Below, piece by piece: positions 34,992-44,075 of a DNA stretch of 64,000 bases. Each line of letters starts with the position of its first letter. Position 1 is the first letter of the stretch. The DNA comes from Clostridium chauvoei (GTDB lineage Bacteria > Bacillota > Clostridia > Clostridiales > Clostridiaceae). The notes under the pieces were generated by a model. It worked only from the letters and a program-made list of their open reading frames with translations, was not told the origin of the DNA and did not search any database. A program made the position numbers and the translations under genes. The stretch is from assembly GCF_002327185.1 (NCBI RefSeq), contig NZ_CP018624.1, positions 1,550,001 through 1,614,000 of the forward strand, in the 5' to 3' direction.

Positions 34992-36683
34992 CTACATTTT
35001 TTCTACTACTTCTATTCCTAATAAAGCTAATGCATTTTTTATTACTTGACAGCTAGCTTCAACTAATTTTAATCTAGCTTCTTGTAACGTTTCATCCTCT
35101 AAATTCAATACTGAATGTGCATTATAGAATTTATTAAATGCCTTAGCAACTTCTATAACATATCTAGTAACTATTGATGGCTCTAATTTTTCTATTGCTA
35201 AATGTATTTGTTTATTGAAGTTTTCTAAAGTCTTAACTAATTCAAACTCTTCTTTTGAAGTAAGCTTAGAGTAATCTTCTACGCCCTTAAGCTCTCCAGC
35301 TCTTGTTAATATACTATTAGCTCTAGCATATGAGTATTGAACATATGGACCTGTTTCTCCTTCAAATGAAAGCATTTCCTTCCAATCAAAAACTATATCC
35401 TTTTCTCTTGAGTTCTTTAAATAAGTAAATACTAAAGCTCCAACACCTATCTTCTTAGCTATATCTTCTTTGTTTTCAAGGTTAGGATTCTTTTCATTTA
35501 TTACTTCTAATGTTTTATCTACAGATTCTCTTATTAAATCATCTAATAAAACTATTTCCCCTTTTCTTGTTGAAAGCTTTCTATCTGCAAATTTAACTAA
35601 TCCAAAACCTACGTGAACACAATCCTTTGCCCATTCATGTCCTGCAAGGTCTAAAACTTTAAATACTTGTTTAAAGTGTAGGGCTTGTGGAGTTCCTACT
35701 ACATATACACACTTATCAAAATTATAAGTCTTCTTTCTATACATAGCAGCAGCTAAATCTCTAGTTGCATATATTGAAGCACCATCAGCTTTTAAAACTA
35801 TACAAGGTGGCATATTATATTCATCAAGCATTACAACTTGTGCACCATTACTTTCAACTAATAGACCCTTTTCTTTTAATTCATTAACTACAACATCCAT
35901 TTTGTCATTATAGAATGCTTCTCCTGCATATGAATCAAATTTAACATTAAATACATCATATACTCTAGCAAACTCTTTTAAACTTAAATCTCTAAATCTT
36001 TTCCATAAAGCTTCTGCTTCTTTATCTCCATCTTCTAAAGCCTTAAAATATGCTCTTCCTTCATCTTCTAATTCAGGATTCTTTTCTGCTTCATCATGGA
36101 ATTTAACATATATTCTAAGTAATTCATTTATAGCATTTTCTTCTAATGCTTCTTCATTACCCCATCTCTTATATGCTGATATAAGTTTACCAAATTGAGT
36201 TCCCCAATCACCTAAATGATTAATACCCTCTACGGTATATCCTTCCTTTTTAAATAATTTATATAAAGAATTACCTATAGCTGTAGTAAATAAATGTCCT
36301 ACATGGAAAGGCTTTGCTATATTTGGTGATGAATATTCAACACAAACTGTTTTACCTTCTCCAACCTTTGATGATCCATAATTATCTCCTTGCTCTAGAA
36401 CCTTTTCTATTGCATTTTTTGTAAACACACTCTTATCAGCAAAGAAATTTACATATGGTCCTAAATTAACTATTTTTTCAAAACCTTCTTTATCTAGTTT
36501 CTCACTTAATTCCTCTGCTATCATATTTGGAGCTTTTCTAAAAGCCTTTGCTAATTGAAAGCATGGAAATGCATAATCTCCCATTTCAGGCTTTGGTGGT
36601 ATTTCTATAAGTTTTTCTATAGCTTCAATATCCATATCAACATATTGCTTTATAGTTTCTGAAACTTTCTTTTTATAATCCAT
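34992..36683 (-). CDS. argS: Arginyl-tRNA synthetase
   Basis: Class I aminoacyl-tRNA synthetase charging tRNA-Arg (563 aa, normal length). The HIGH-like motif is FHVGHL (in [20 protein letters not shown]), the degenerate KMSKS region is [10 protein letters not shown], and the C-terminal DALR anticodon-binding domain begins near [14 protein letters not shown]. Expression is very likely controlled by the T-box leader directly upstream, which senses uncharged tRNA-Arg. GGAGG precedes the ATG. Confidence 0.97.
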   Translation of the reverse strand: MDYKKKVSETIKQYVDMDIEAIEKLIEIPPKPEMGDYAFPCFQLAKAFRKAPNMIAEELSEKLDKEGFEKIVNLGPYVNFFADKSVFTKNAIEKVLEQGDNYGSSKVGEGKTVCVEYSSPNIAKPFHVGHLFTTAIGNSLYKLFKKEGYTVEGINHLGDWGTQFGKLISAYKRWGNEEALEENAINELLRIYVKFHDEAEKNPELEDEGRAYFKALEDGDKEAEALWKRFRDLSLKEFARVYDVFNVKFDSYAGEAFYNDKMDVVVNELKEKGLLVESNGAQVVMLDEYNMPPCIVLKADGASIYATRDLAAAMYRKKTYNFDKCVYVVGTPQALHFKQVFKVLDLAGHEWAKDCVHVGFGLVKFADRKLSTRKGEIVLLDDLIRESVDKTLEVINEKNPNLENKEDIAKKIGVGALVFTYLKNSREKDIVFDWKEMLSFEGETGPYVQYSYARANSILTRAGELKGVEDYSKLTSKEEFELVKTLENFNKQIHLAIEKLEPSIVTRYVIEVAKAFNKFYNAHSVLNLEDETLQEARLKLVEASCQVIKNALALLGIEVVEKM

Positions 36684-36721
36684 TTTAATTCCTCCATTAT
36701 CATTTCAAATTTATAATAAAA

Positions 36722-36950
36722 AAATCCGTCTCTTATAAAATAAGAGACGGAAATATATCCGCGGTACCACTCTAATTGCATCAAATGCCACTTAACGCTT
36801 TAACGCAGCTACTACGATTTATCCTACTTAATTTCAGTAAATATCTCCAAGGCTCTTTTCTTATAACCTATCTTATAGAGCTTCCACCAACCTCTACTCG
36901 CTTAAAGAATCAATTATAATACTCTTCTTTTCCTAGATTTTTTATTTAAT
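36722..36950 (-). ncRNA. T-box riboswitch of argS
   Basis: The T-box sequence AGAGTGGTACCGCGG stands at about 36758-36773 (minus strand). It is followed by the intrinsic terminator CCGTCTCTTAT...ATAAGAGACGG and a T run at 36722-36750. Antiterminator pairing AGAG/CTCT and GCGG/CCGT is visible. Upstream lie stem III (GCATTTGATGC), a CGTAG/CTGCG stem and a Stem I region with GGTTGGTGGAAGC. I could not place the specifier codon with confidence; arginine is inferred from the downstream gene. Confidence 0.93.
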
Positions 36951-36961
36951 TTAGTAAGATT

Positions 36962-36991
36962 ATTATACATAATTATAACTTTTATTGTCAA
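36962..36991 (-). promoter_or_regulatory. Consensus promoter of T-box/argS
   Basis: Minus strand TTGACA (36986-36991) and TATAAT (36962-36967), both perfect, 18-base spacer. Confidence 0.88.
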
Positions 36992-37132
36992 CTAATAAAA
37001 AAGCTATTCTAATTAAATGTAATTTTATTATATATTTTTCATTTATCTCTTGAATATTAGACAAAATGATATAATATTTAATTATGGGTATTTCCCAAAG
37101 TATAGTATTATTAATTATAATAAGGAGTTTTT

Positions 37133-38641
37133 ATGAATAGAGTTGGAGTTATTGATATTGGCCCAAGTTCTGTACGTTTAATGCTAACAGAAGTTGAAGA
37201 AGGCGGATATTTTAAAATTATAGATGAGCTTAAAACATCTATACGATTATGTGATGATTTAGTTAATGGATGTGCAATTTGCAGTAAAAATGTTAATTCA
37301 ATCCTTTCAACATTACGTTCTTATAAATCATTATGTACTGTCTCTGGGGCTACTAAAATTTTTGCAGTTGCTACTGAATCATTTAGAACTGCTAGTAATA
37401 AAGATTTATTAATATCAACTATAAAAGAGGAGCTAGATATTGATGTAAATGTATTAAGCTGTGAAGATGAGATATATTTAAATTATCTTGGGGTTACTAG
37501 AAGTATTTATGTTGAAAATTCTTTAATGGTGGAAGTTGCTGGAACTGCTACTCATATTGCTTGGATACAAAATAATAATATAATTAAAAGTGCTACACTT
37601 CCTTTTGGTAGTGTAAATTTAAGTTCTAAGTATAATTTAAAAGATAGAGTTTTACCAAATGATATAGATAATGCTCTTAAGTTTATAAGTGACAGCTTAA
37701 ACGAAATTTCTTGGCTTAAAGATGCAAATTTTGATTCTATAATAGGTGTTGCTGAAATTGTTAGAAATTTAGGTAAAATAGATAGAGTTAAAAAGCGTTA
37801 TCCTTTTGAAATTCCCCATAACTATGAATTAACTGATATAGATGTTCATGATATATTTAATATTGTAAAATCAAAAGATTTTAAACAACGTCAAAAAATT
37901 GAAGGTCTTGACTTTGAAATTTCAGATATTGTTGTTGGAGGAATTTCTATTTTTTATAGTATTGTAAAAGGTGCAAATTCTAGTAAAGTTGTAATTTCAG
38001 GGCGTGGCTTACGAGAAGGTGTAATGTATGATTACTTAAAAGAAAACTTTAGTATTACTCCTGATATTTTAGATTATAGTATAAATGGTATATTAGATAC
38101 TTTAAATATTAATAAATGTCATGCTAAACATGTTTTTGCAATTACAACAAAACTTTTTGAAGAATTAAAGCCTCTTCATCATTTAAGTGATAAATTTCAT
38201 CATGTTGTAAAAACTGCAGCTATGTTACACGATTGTGGAATTAGCATAAATTATTATGATCATCATAAACATTCTTTTTATGTTATATTACACTCTTATA
38301 TAAACGGATTAACTCATAAGGAACTTTTAATGAGTGCTGCAATTGCTGCATCTCATAGATTTAACAGATATAAGCTTCCACTACCACCTTTTGCTTCTAT
38401 CATAAATCAATTAGATTTAAAGTCCATAAGCCAAATTGGTGTATTACTTAAAATTGCAGAAGGTCTTGATCGTAGTCTTGTTGGAGCTATTAAGGACATA
38501 AATGTTGAATTTGATTTAGATACAGTTAAACTGACTGTCTTTTCAGATATAGATGTAGACCTTGAAATTCGTCAAGCTTTAAGAGCATCTGATAAATTTA
38601 AAGAAGTCTACAATAAAGATTTAATTATAATAAAAGCCTAA
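37133..38641 (+). CDS. Ppx/GppA-like phosphatase with C-terminal HD domain
   Basis: Exopolyphosphatase/guanosine pentaphosphatase family protein (502 aa). The N-terminal ASKHA domains (about 1-300) show IDIGPSSVRLML, VATESFRTASN, the catalytic-Glu region SCEDEIYLNYLGV and ISGRGLREGVM. The C-terminal HD-type domain (about 320-480) contains AAMLHDCG and HHKHSFYVI. The phosphate-binding glycine motif, usually DIGGGSTEL, reads VEVAGTATHIAW, and DIGSNS reads DIGPSS, so activity may be altered. Family roles are polyphosphate or (p)ppGpp turnover. Monocistronic, ending at a perfect terminator. Confidence 0.85.
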   Translation: MNRVGVIDIGPSSVRLMLTEVEEGGYFKIIDELKTSIRLCDDLVNGCAICSKNVNSILSTLRSYKSLCTVSGATKIFAVATESFRTASNKDLLISTIKEELDIDVNVLSCEDEIYLNYLGVTRSIYVENSLMVEVAGTATHIAWIQNNNIIKSATLPFGSVNLSSKYNLKDRVLPNDIDNALKFISDSLNEISWLKDANFDSIIGVAEIVRNLGKIDRVKKRYPFEIPHNYELTDIDVHDIFNIVKSKDFKQRQKIEGLDFEISDIVVGGISIFYSIVKGANSSKVVISGRGLREGVMYDYLKENFSITPDILDYSINGILDTLNINKCHAKHVFAITTKLFEELKPLHHLSDKFHHVVKTAAMLHDCGISINYYDHHKHSFYVILHSYINGLTHKELLMSAAIAASHRFNRYKLPLPPFASIINQLDLKSISQIGVLLKIAEGLDRSLVGAIKDINVEFDLDTVKLTVFSDIDVDLEIRQALRASDKFKEVYNKDLIIIKA

Positions 38642-38674
38642 AAAGAGGTCTTGCAAATAAGCAAGACCTCTTTT
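38641..38674. terminator. Bidirectional terminator
   Basis: Perfect 14-bp stem AAAAGAGGTCTTGC / GCAAGACCTCTTTT with a 6-base loop. Confidence 0.92.
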
Positions 38675-38692
38675 AAAATTTCAATACACTTA

Positions 38693-39334
38693 TTAGAAAA
38701 ATATACCAACAACACTAAAAGCTATTTTAGTAAATAAAGAACAAATAAGAGTTGAAGGAATTGATATTATTTCACTAGCTACTAATACCACTCCTAATAA
38801 TATTAATACTTGATATTGATATATAGTATCAGCTACTTTATAATATGTTTTTGGCCATAAATCCCTTAATATATCAAAACCTGCAAGACCAGGTAACGGT
38901 AATAGATTAAATATAAATAGATTTACGTTTATTATACAAACATAAAATAACATCCTTCCTCCAATTTCACAAAATTCAGAAGACATACTCTTAAACATAT
39001 TACTCCATAAAGCCCATATAAATGCAAAAATAAATCCTGTTATTAAATTTCCAAGAGGAGCAGCTATACTAACTTTTATAGAATCCTTATATCCTCTTTT
39101 ATATGCACTTGGATTAGTGTCTACAGGTTTAGTCCACCCAAAATGAACTAACAAAATCATTATAAATCCAAGTGGATCGATATGAGCTGCTGGGTTTAAA
39201 GTTAATCTTCCTTGAAATCTAGGTGTTTTATCACCAAGCTTATCAGCAACTAAAGCTCTTGCATAGCCTTGAACTGTAAATGCTACTAAAATAGCTGGTA
39301 CTGTTAAAATAATCTTTAATAAATAATTTCTCAT
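38693..39334 (-). CDS. Site-2 protease (M50) homologue lacking the catalytic motif
   Basis: Membrane protein of the M50 rhomboid-like S2P family (213 aa) by overall pattern: LVADKLGDKTPRFQGRLTLNPAAHIDPLGFIM, SIAAPLGNLITGF and NLLPLPGLAGFDIL. The zinc-binding HExxH that should precede ALVADKLGD is Gln22-Gly-Tyr-Ala-Arg26, and the Asp of the usual PPLDG motif is Ala. So both histidines, the catalytic glutamate and the third ligand are gone, while the fold appears intact. Start ATG at 39334 follows AGGAG at 8 bases. Probably a pseudoprotease; role unknown. Downstream of the LCP gene, separated by a promoter-sized gap. Confidence 0.85.
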   Translation of the reverse strand: MRNYLLKIILTVPAILVAFTVQGYARALVADKLGDKTPRFQGRLTLNPAAHIDPLGFIMILLVHFGWTKPVDTNPSAYKRGYKDSIKVSIAAPLGNLITGFIFAFIWALWSNMFKSMSSEFCEIGGRMLFYVCIINVNLFIFNLLPLPGLAGFDILRDLWPKTYYKVADTIYQYQVLILLGVVLVASEIISIPSTLICSLFTKIAFSVVGIFF

Positions 39335-39420
39335 ATTTTTCACTCCTAATATTTATTATCTAGTATTATATCACATATAATATTTTAGTTATTACGTGTT
39401 TACAGTATTTTAATAAAGAA

Positions 39421-39444
39421 AAACTCCTCTTTAAAGAGGAGCTT
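39421..39444 (-). terminator. Terminator of LCP gene
   Basis: Palindrome AAACTCCTCTTTAAAGAGGAG with T run on the minus strand. Confidence 0.8.
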
Positions 39445-39462
39445 TATGTTTAAAATAAATAT

Positions 39463-40920
39463 TTAACGTTGTGAATGTTGTGAGTCTGGTTTATTTACAT
39501 CTTCACCTGGTGATGGTGCTACAGGTGGTTTTTCTTGATTTCCACTATCTGAACCTGATCCATCCTCTGAAGGTTTAACTGTACCATCTGTTCCATTTCC
39601 TGCTCCACCGCTTGGATTCCCACTTCCAGCCCCTGGATTTTCACCTGTTGTTCCACTTCCACCAGCTGTTCCTGGATTAGGTGTTGGATTTCCTCCAGAA
39701 GTTCCATTACCATGTGAACCTGAAGTTGAAGATCCTTGGTTATTTAATGAATCTTGCGGTGTAGTTTGAGGAAGTCTCATATCTACATCATCTGAATTTT
39801 TATCATTATAATCTTCTGGATTTATTCCGTGTAATGAATTATATCTTGCTTCCTCTGCATCCATTTCAGCTTTTAAATTTTGTATTGATAAAATATCAAA
39901 TTCCTCTCGATTTGGAAGTTTATTTTCGAATATAAAATCATGTAGTACTTTTGAGTTTTGTTCTTTATCTATAAGTAATACCCAACCTAAATTTTTATAT
40001 ACTCCATCTCTAACTATAAGATCTGTGTGAGGCATTTGAAGTTGTTGAATATTCAATTCTGGGAACTTATAAATTGTATATCCTAAATTTAGGGCTTCTG
40101 GTATATCTATGTTAGTATTTACTTGTTTTGCTAAACTATTTGCTATACTCATATATTTTAAAGGACTAACATCCTTTAATTTACCTGCAACTTGTGATAA
40201 AACCTTTCTTTGTCTTTCTGTTCTTTCATAGCTACCATTTCCTACTTTTCTAATTCTAGAATAAGAAAGGGCTTGTGCACCATTTAAAGTTTGTACACCT
40301 GTGTTAGTTATTAATTCTGCCTTAGAACCTGTTGTGTCTCCTATATATTTATTTAATTCTTCTATTTCATAATCTTGTATATCGGCTTCAATTCCACCAA
40401 TTTCATCTATTATAGTTTCGAAACCCCAGAAATTAACTATTATATATTTTTGAAGATCAATTTCAAAGGTATCTCTTATTGTTTCCATTAATAATTTAGC
40501 TCCACCTTGAGCTCCATCTTCTGCAGCGCCTATAGCATATGCAGCATTAATTTTTTGCTGACCATAACCTGGTATATTAACTAACGTATCTCTCATAATT
40601 GAAGTTAACTTTACAACTTTATTGTTGCTATCTAAAGTTGCAATTACGATAGTATCAGATCTTGCTGCTTCATCAAGAGTTCTTCCATCTGTTCCTATTA
40701 ATAAAACGTTTGTTACGCCTTCTACTTCTTTATAATCTACACCTTCTTTTTCTTGTGGTGTATATTCTGTATATACTTGATTTCTAAGTTTGTAGTACGA
40801 GCCTACTACAGTTACTGCTATTATGGCTATTACAACTAATATACTTAATGATATAATTACAGTCTTCTTTTTTTTATTCATTTTCTTCTTTTTACTGCTT
40901 GTATTATTTTCTTTCATCAT
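39463..40920 (-). CDS. LytR-CpsA-Psr (LCP) family cell wall polymer transferase
   Basis: Attaches undecaprenyl-linked anionic polymers to peptidoglycan outside the membrane (485 aa). A lysine-rich N-terminus precedes one transmembrane helix (about 23-45). The LCP domain (about 75-340) has NVLLIGTDGR, ARSDTIVIATLD, SIMRDTLVNIPGYGQQKINAAY and the active-site region LNGAQALSYSRIRK...ERTERQRKVL. The last 100 residues are a disordered Gly/Ser/Pro-rich tail (GSGNPSGGAGNGTDG) ending in KPPVAPSPGED, perhaps a wall-spanning linker. AGGAGG precedes the ATG. Confidence 0.93.
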   Translation of the reverse strand: MMKENNTSSKKKKMNKKKKTVIISLSILVVIAIIAVTVVGSYYKLRNQVYTEYTPQEKEGVDYKEVEGVTNVLLIGTDGRTLDEAARSDTIVIATLDSNNKVVKLTSIMRDTLVNIPGYGQQKINAAYAIGAAEDGAQGGAKLLMETIRDTFEIDLQKYIIVNFWGFETIIDEIGGIEADIQDYEIEELNKYIGDTTGSKAELITNTGVQTLNGAQALSYSRIRKVGNGSYERTERQRKVLSQVAGKLKDVSPLKYMSIANSLAKQVNTNIDIPEALNLGYTIYKFPELNIQQLQMPHTDLIVRDGVYKNLGWVLLIDKEQNSKVLHDFIFENKLPNREEFDILSIQNLKAEMDAEEARYNSLHGINPEDYNDKNSDDVDMRLPQTTPQDSLNNQGSSTSGSHGNGTSGGNPTPNPGTAGGSGTTGENPGAGSGNPSGGAGNGTDGTVKPSEDGSGSDSGNQEKPPVAPSPGEDVNKPDSQHSQR

Positions 40921-41122
40921 TAATGCCTCCTCTTCCCAATTATATTATATATCCTATTGCTATCTTTTTACAACAATATTGTATTAATTGTAACATTTTA
41001 TTCTTTTAATTTTATTAAGAATAAATAACATTTTTATATTTTTTATCTTATTTATATGTAGTATTTATATTTAAAAGCTTTATTATGTATTAAAATTCTT
41101 GTCTTTATTATATATAACTTCC

Positions 41123-41153
41123 TTTTACTATGTTATAATCTATCATAGTAAAA
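41123..41153 (+). promoter_or_regulatory. Inverted repeat over birA promoter
   Basis: Perfect 10-bp arms TTTTACTATG / CATAGTAAAA with an 11-base spacer; a TATAAT -10 element (41134-41139) lies in the spacer, 34 bases before the birA start codon. Confidence 0.6.
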
Positions 41154-41172
41154 TTTTGAGAGGTGATTAAAT

Positions 41173-42153
41173 TTGAAAGAAAAGGTTTTAACACTATTAA
41201 AAGGCAGTAATGATTTCATTTCTGGCCAAAAAATAAGTGATAAACTTGGTATAACTAGATCTTCAGTTTGGAAATATATAAATATACTAAAAAGGGAAGG
41301 TTATGTTATAGAAGGTATTTCCAACAAAGGTTATAAATTAATATCATCTTATGACATTTTAAACCCTTTAGAGATAAAAGAAAAACTTAAAACTAAAAAT
41401 ATAGGTAAAAATATTAATTATTTTGAAAGCATAGATTCTACTAACATTAAAGCTAAAAATTTAGCAAATAGTAATTCTCCTGATGGTACATTAGTAATTA
41501 GCGAAACTCAATCTCTAGGAAAAGGGCGTCTTGATAGAGAGTGGATTTCTCCTAAAGGTGGCATTTGGGCGTCATTAATTTTAAAGCCTAACCTTGAACC
41601 AATACACGCACCTAAAATAACTTTAATTGCTGCTGCTGCTATGGCTATAACTCTTAAAGGTTATTCTTTAGATATTAAAATTAAATGGCCTAATGATTTA
41701 ATTTTAAAAGATAAAAAAGTCTGTGGAATTTTAACTGAAATGAATTGCGATATGGATAGAATAAATTACATTATTCTAGGCTTTGGATTAAATGTTAATA
41801 TACCTGAAAAAAACATACCTATTAATTTAAAATCAAAAGCTACTTCACTTTTAATTTCTACAGGAAAAAGTTTTAGTAGAACAGATTTACTTTGTAACTT
41901 TTTAAATAATTTTGAAATACTCTATAATGAATTACTAGATAAAAATCATGCAAATACTTCTATAGATATTTGCAGGAAATATTCTTTATTTATAGATGAA
42001 GAAATTATTATTTCTACTCTTAATGAAAATAAAAAAGTTAAATGTATAGACATAACTTCTGATGGGTCTCTTTTAGTTTTAGATTCATTAGGTAATAAAT
42101 CTAAAGTATTTTCAGGTGAAGTTTCTCTTTCTAAAAATTATATTATTGATTAA
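41173..42153 (+). CDS. birA: Biotin-protein ligase / biotin repressor
   Basis: Bifunctional BirA (326 aa). The N-terminal winged helix-turn-helix (about 1-62: SGQKISDKLGITRSSVWKYINILKREGYVIEGISNKGYKL) indicates a repressor as well as a ligase. The central ligase domain has the biotinyl-AMP loop GKGRLDREWISPKGGIWASLIL, IKWPNDLILKDKKVCGILTE and GFGLNVN; the C-terminal SH3-like domain follows. It attaches biotin to carboxylases using ATP. Start is TTG after GAGGTGAT. A palindrome over its own promoter suggests autoregulation or another regulator. Confidence 0.93.
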   Translation: MKEKVLTLLKGSNDFISGQKISDKLGITRSSVWKYINILKREGYVIEGISNKGYKLISSYDILNPLEIKEKLKTKNIGKNINYFESIDSTNIKAKNLANSNSPDGTLVISETQSLGKGRLDREWISPKGGIWASLILKPNLEPIHAPKITLIAAAAMAITLKGYSLDIKIKWPNDLILKDKKVCGILTEMNCDMDRINYIILGFGLNVNIPEKNIPINLKSKATSLLISTGKSFSRTDLLCNFLNNFEILYNELLDKNHANTSIDICRKYSLFIDEEIIISTLNENKKVKCIDITSDGSLLVLDSLGNKSKVFSGEVSLSKNYIID

Positions 42154-42205
42154 TTTAATTTTTTGTACATATTTTTTCATCTTTTCTCTATTATAATATT
42201 AACAA

Positions 42206-42300
42206 ATTTGCAAATAAAATTTATTGATATTATTATTTACTTGGTATTATATTGATAATTAACCATATCATTTAATACTATAAATTCATTATTTGCAAAT
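42206..42300 (+). repeat. Two copies of palindrome ATTTGCAAAT upstream of arginase
   Basis: Perfect 10-bp palindromes at 42206-42215 and 42291-42300, 85 bases apart, within the 254-base gap before the arginase gene. Two identical palindromes at about eight helical turns suggest a regulator binding cooperatively. Confidence 0.5.
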
Positions 42301-42407
42301 ACTAGACATATAAATTAATTTTTTTTTAATTTTTTATTTACTTATTCGGTTTAAGCGATTAATATAGTATTGTTGTCGAAATTAATACCCGTTTGGAGGT
42401 TTGTTTT

Positions 42408-43313
42408 ATGAATATTAGTATTATTGAAATGCCATTATTTTATGGATGTGATAATCCTGGAGTAGAAAATGGCCCTAAAGTTTTAAGGGAGAACAACCTT
42501 CTAGATATTTTTACAAAAAGCCACACTGTCTGTGATATGGGTGAAGTAAGCATTAAGCAAATAGATCCTAAAGATAAATACGCAGCAAATGACAAGATGA
42601 AGTATTTAGATGAAGTTGTAAGAGCAAATATCGAATTAGCAAATAAAGTTTATATGTCATTGCAAAATAACTCATTACCTATAGTAATTGGTGGAGATCA
42701 CTCCTTAGCTCTTGGTAGTGTAGCTGGTACTAGTAAGTATTACGGTGAAGATTTAGCAGTAGTTTGGGTAGATGCACATGGTGATATCAATACCTCTAAG
42801 ACAACACCTTCTGGTAATATTCACGGTATGCCTTTATCAGGATCAATGGGTCTTGGAGATGACTCATTAATAAATATATATTCACTTGGAAGAAAAGTTA
42901 AACCTGAAAATGTATTTATATTAGGTGCAAGAGATTTAGATCAAGGTGAACTTGAACTTATAGAAGAGCATAAACTTAATGTTTGGGATATAAAATATAT
43001 AACTAAAAATGGAATAGATTCTGTCTTAAAAGAATTTTTAGAAGAAATTAAGAAAAAAGGAATTAATCATATTCACTTCAGCTTTGATATAGATTGTTTA
43101 GATCCTTACTATGTTCCTGGTACTGGAACCCCTGTAGAAGATGGATTATCTTTTATAGAAGGAAAAAAAGTACTAGAAACTGTAATAGGTACAAACCTAG
43201 TAACTTCTATAGATTTTGTAGAGTTTAATCCTGCATTAGACAAAAATAATAAAACTCTAGAAACCTGTTTAGAGTTACTTAAGATAATTTCAAATTCTTT
43301 AAAAAATAACTAA
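42408..43313 (+). CDS. rocF: Arginase
   Basis: Hydrolyses arginine to ornithine and urea, using a dimanganese centre (301 aa). Ligand motifs: GGDHSLALG, DAHGDINT, and SFDIDCLDPYYVPGTGTPVEDGL; the ending DFVEFNPALDKNNKTLETCLELL is typical of arginase rather than agmatinase. The frame is open to 42393, but GGAGG lies before the ATG at 42408, giving MNISIIEMPLFYGCDNPGVENGP. Single gene with its own terminator. Likely regulated at the twin ATTTGCAAAT sites upstream. Confidence 0.93.
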   Translation: MNISIIEMPLFYGCDNPGVENGPKVLRENNLLDIFTKSHTVCDMGEVSIKQIDPKDKYAANDKMKYLDEVVRANIELANKVYMSLQNNSLPIVIGGDHSLALGSVAGTSKYYGEDLAVVWVDAHGDINTSKTTPSGNIHGMPLSGSMGLGDDSLINIYSLGRKVKPENVFILGARDLDQGELELIEEHKLNVWDIKYITKNGIDSVLKEFLEEIKKKGINHIHFSFDIDCLDPYYVPGTGTPVEDGLSFIEGKKVLETVIGTNLVTSIDFVEFNPALDKNNKTLETCLELLKIISNSLKNN

Positions 43314-43336
43314 TAGTTTTCTATTAGTTATTTTTT
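43304..43336 (+). terminator. Terminator of arginase gene
   Basis: Perfect stem AAATAACTAATAG / CTATTAGTTATTT with T run; overlaps the end of the coding sequence. Confidence 0.88.
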
Positions 43337-43386
43337 TGTGTTATTATATAATAAGTCGATATTTATTACAAATTTAGGAGGATATA

Positions 43387-44019
43387 ATGAAATTACTAAT
43401 TTTTGATACTGAAACAACTAGCGTAAAACCAGGTCATATTTGTCAGTTAAGCTACATATTAATAGATGCTTCTAAAAAGCCTCAAACTACCATAGGCAAG
43501 AACTTTTTCTTTACTGTAGATGAAATGGATGAAGGAGCTGAAGCTGTACATGGTTTTAGTTTAGAGAAGCTTTATGAACTTTCAAATGGTCAAGAATTTT
43601 TAGAATTTGTTTCTGAATTTATGCCTGATTTCTTTGAAGCTGATTTTATAATAGGTCATAACGTTCAGTTTGATATAAAATTCCTAAAACATGAATTACA
43701 ACAGCTTTGGGAGGCTGGTCTTATAGATACTACATGGGAGCCTAAAAATTCATTCTGTACTATGGGTTATTATAAAAACATTTGTAAAATACCTAATCCG
43801 AATGGAAATATAAAAAATCCAAAGCTTTCTGAAGTAATAGACTTTTTAGGTATTACAGAAGATAAAATAGCCTCTAAATCAAATGAATTGTTTGAAGGTA
43901 GCGGAAACTATCATGATGCTAGATTCGATACTACAGCAACATATTTAATTATTATAGAGGGTATGAAAAAAAGACTTATACCAGCTGGCTATTTTTCTAA
44001 CTTATTAAAAAATAATTAA
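43387..44019 (+). CDS. DnaQ-like DEDDh 3'-5' exonuclease
   Basis: Stand-alone epsilon-type exonuclease (210 aa). Exo I FDTETTSVKPG with Asp7 and Glu9, Exo II GHNVQFDIKFLKHEL, and Exo III YHDARFDTTAT (HxxxxD, DEDDh type). Likely a DNA or RNA 3' end processing enzyme; a specific partner is not visible. AGGAGG precedes the ATG. Bounded by terminators on both sides, so a single-gene unit. Confidence 0.9.
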   Translation: MKLLIFDTETTSVKPGHICQLSYILIDASKKPQTTIGKNFFFTVDEMDEGAEAVHGFSLEKLYELSNGQEFLEFVSEFMPDFFEADFIIGHNVQFDIKFLKHELQQLWEAGLIDTTWEPKNSFCTMGYYKNICKIPNPNGNIKNPKLSEVIDFLGITEDKIASKSNELFEGSGNYHDARFDTTATYLIIIEGMKKRLIPAGYFSNLLKNN

Positions 44020-44023
44020 TTTA

Positions 44024-44061
44024 AAAAACCAAGCATAAGCTTCAGCTTATACTTGGTTTTT
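44024..44061. terminator. Bidirectional terminator
   Basis: Stem AAAAACCAAGCATAAGC / GCTTATACTTGGTTTTT with a 4-base loop and one mismatch. Confidence 0.9.
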
Positions 44062-44075
44062 CTAATAAATACTCT

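Noticed and set aside
36781..36950. Specifier codon of the argS T-box
   Set aside because: An AGA within GGAGATA was considered, but I could not fold Stem I well enough by eye to place the specifier loop.
39519..39713. 64-codon frame inside the LCP gene tail
   Set aside because: Alternative frame of the Gly/Ser-rich low-complexity region; no start signal.
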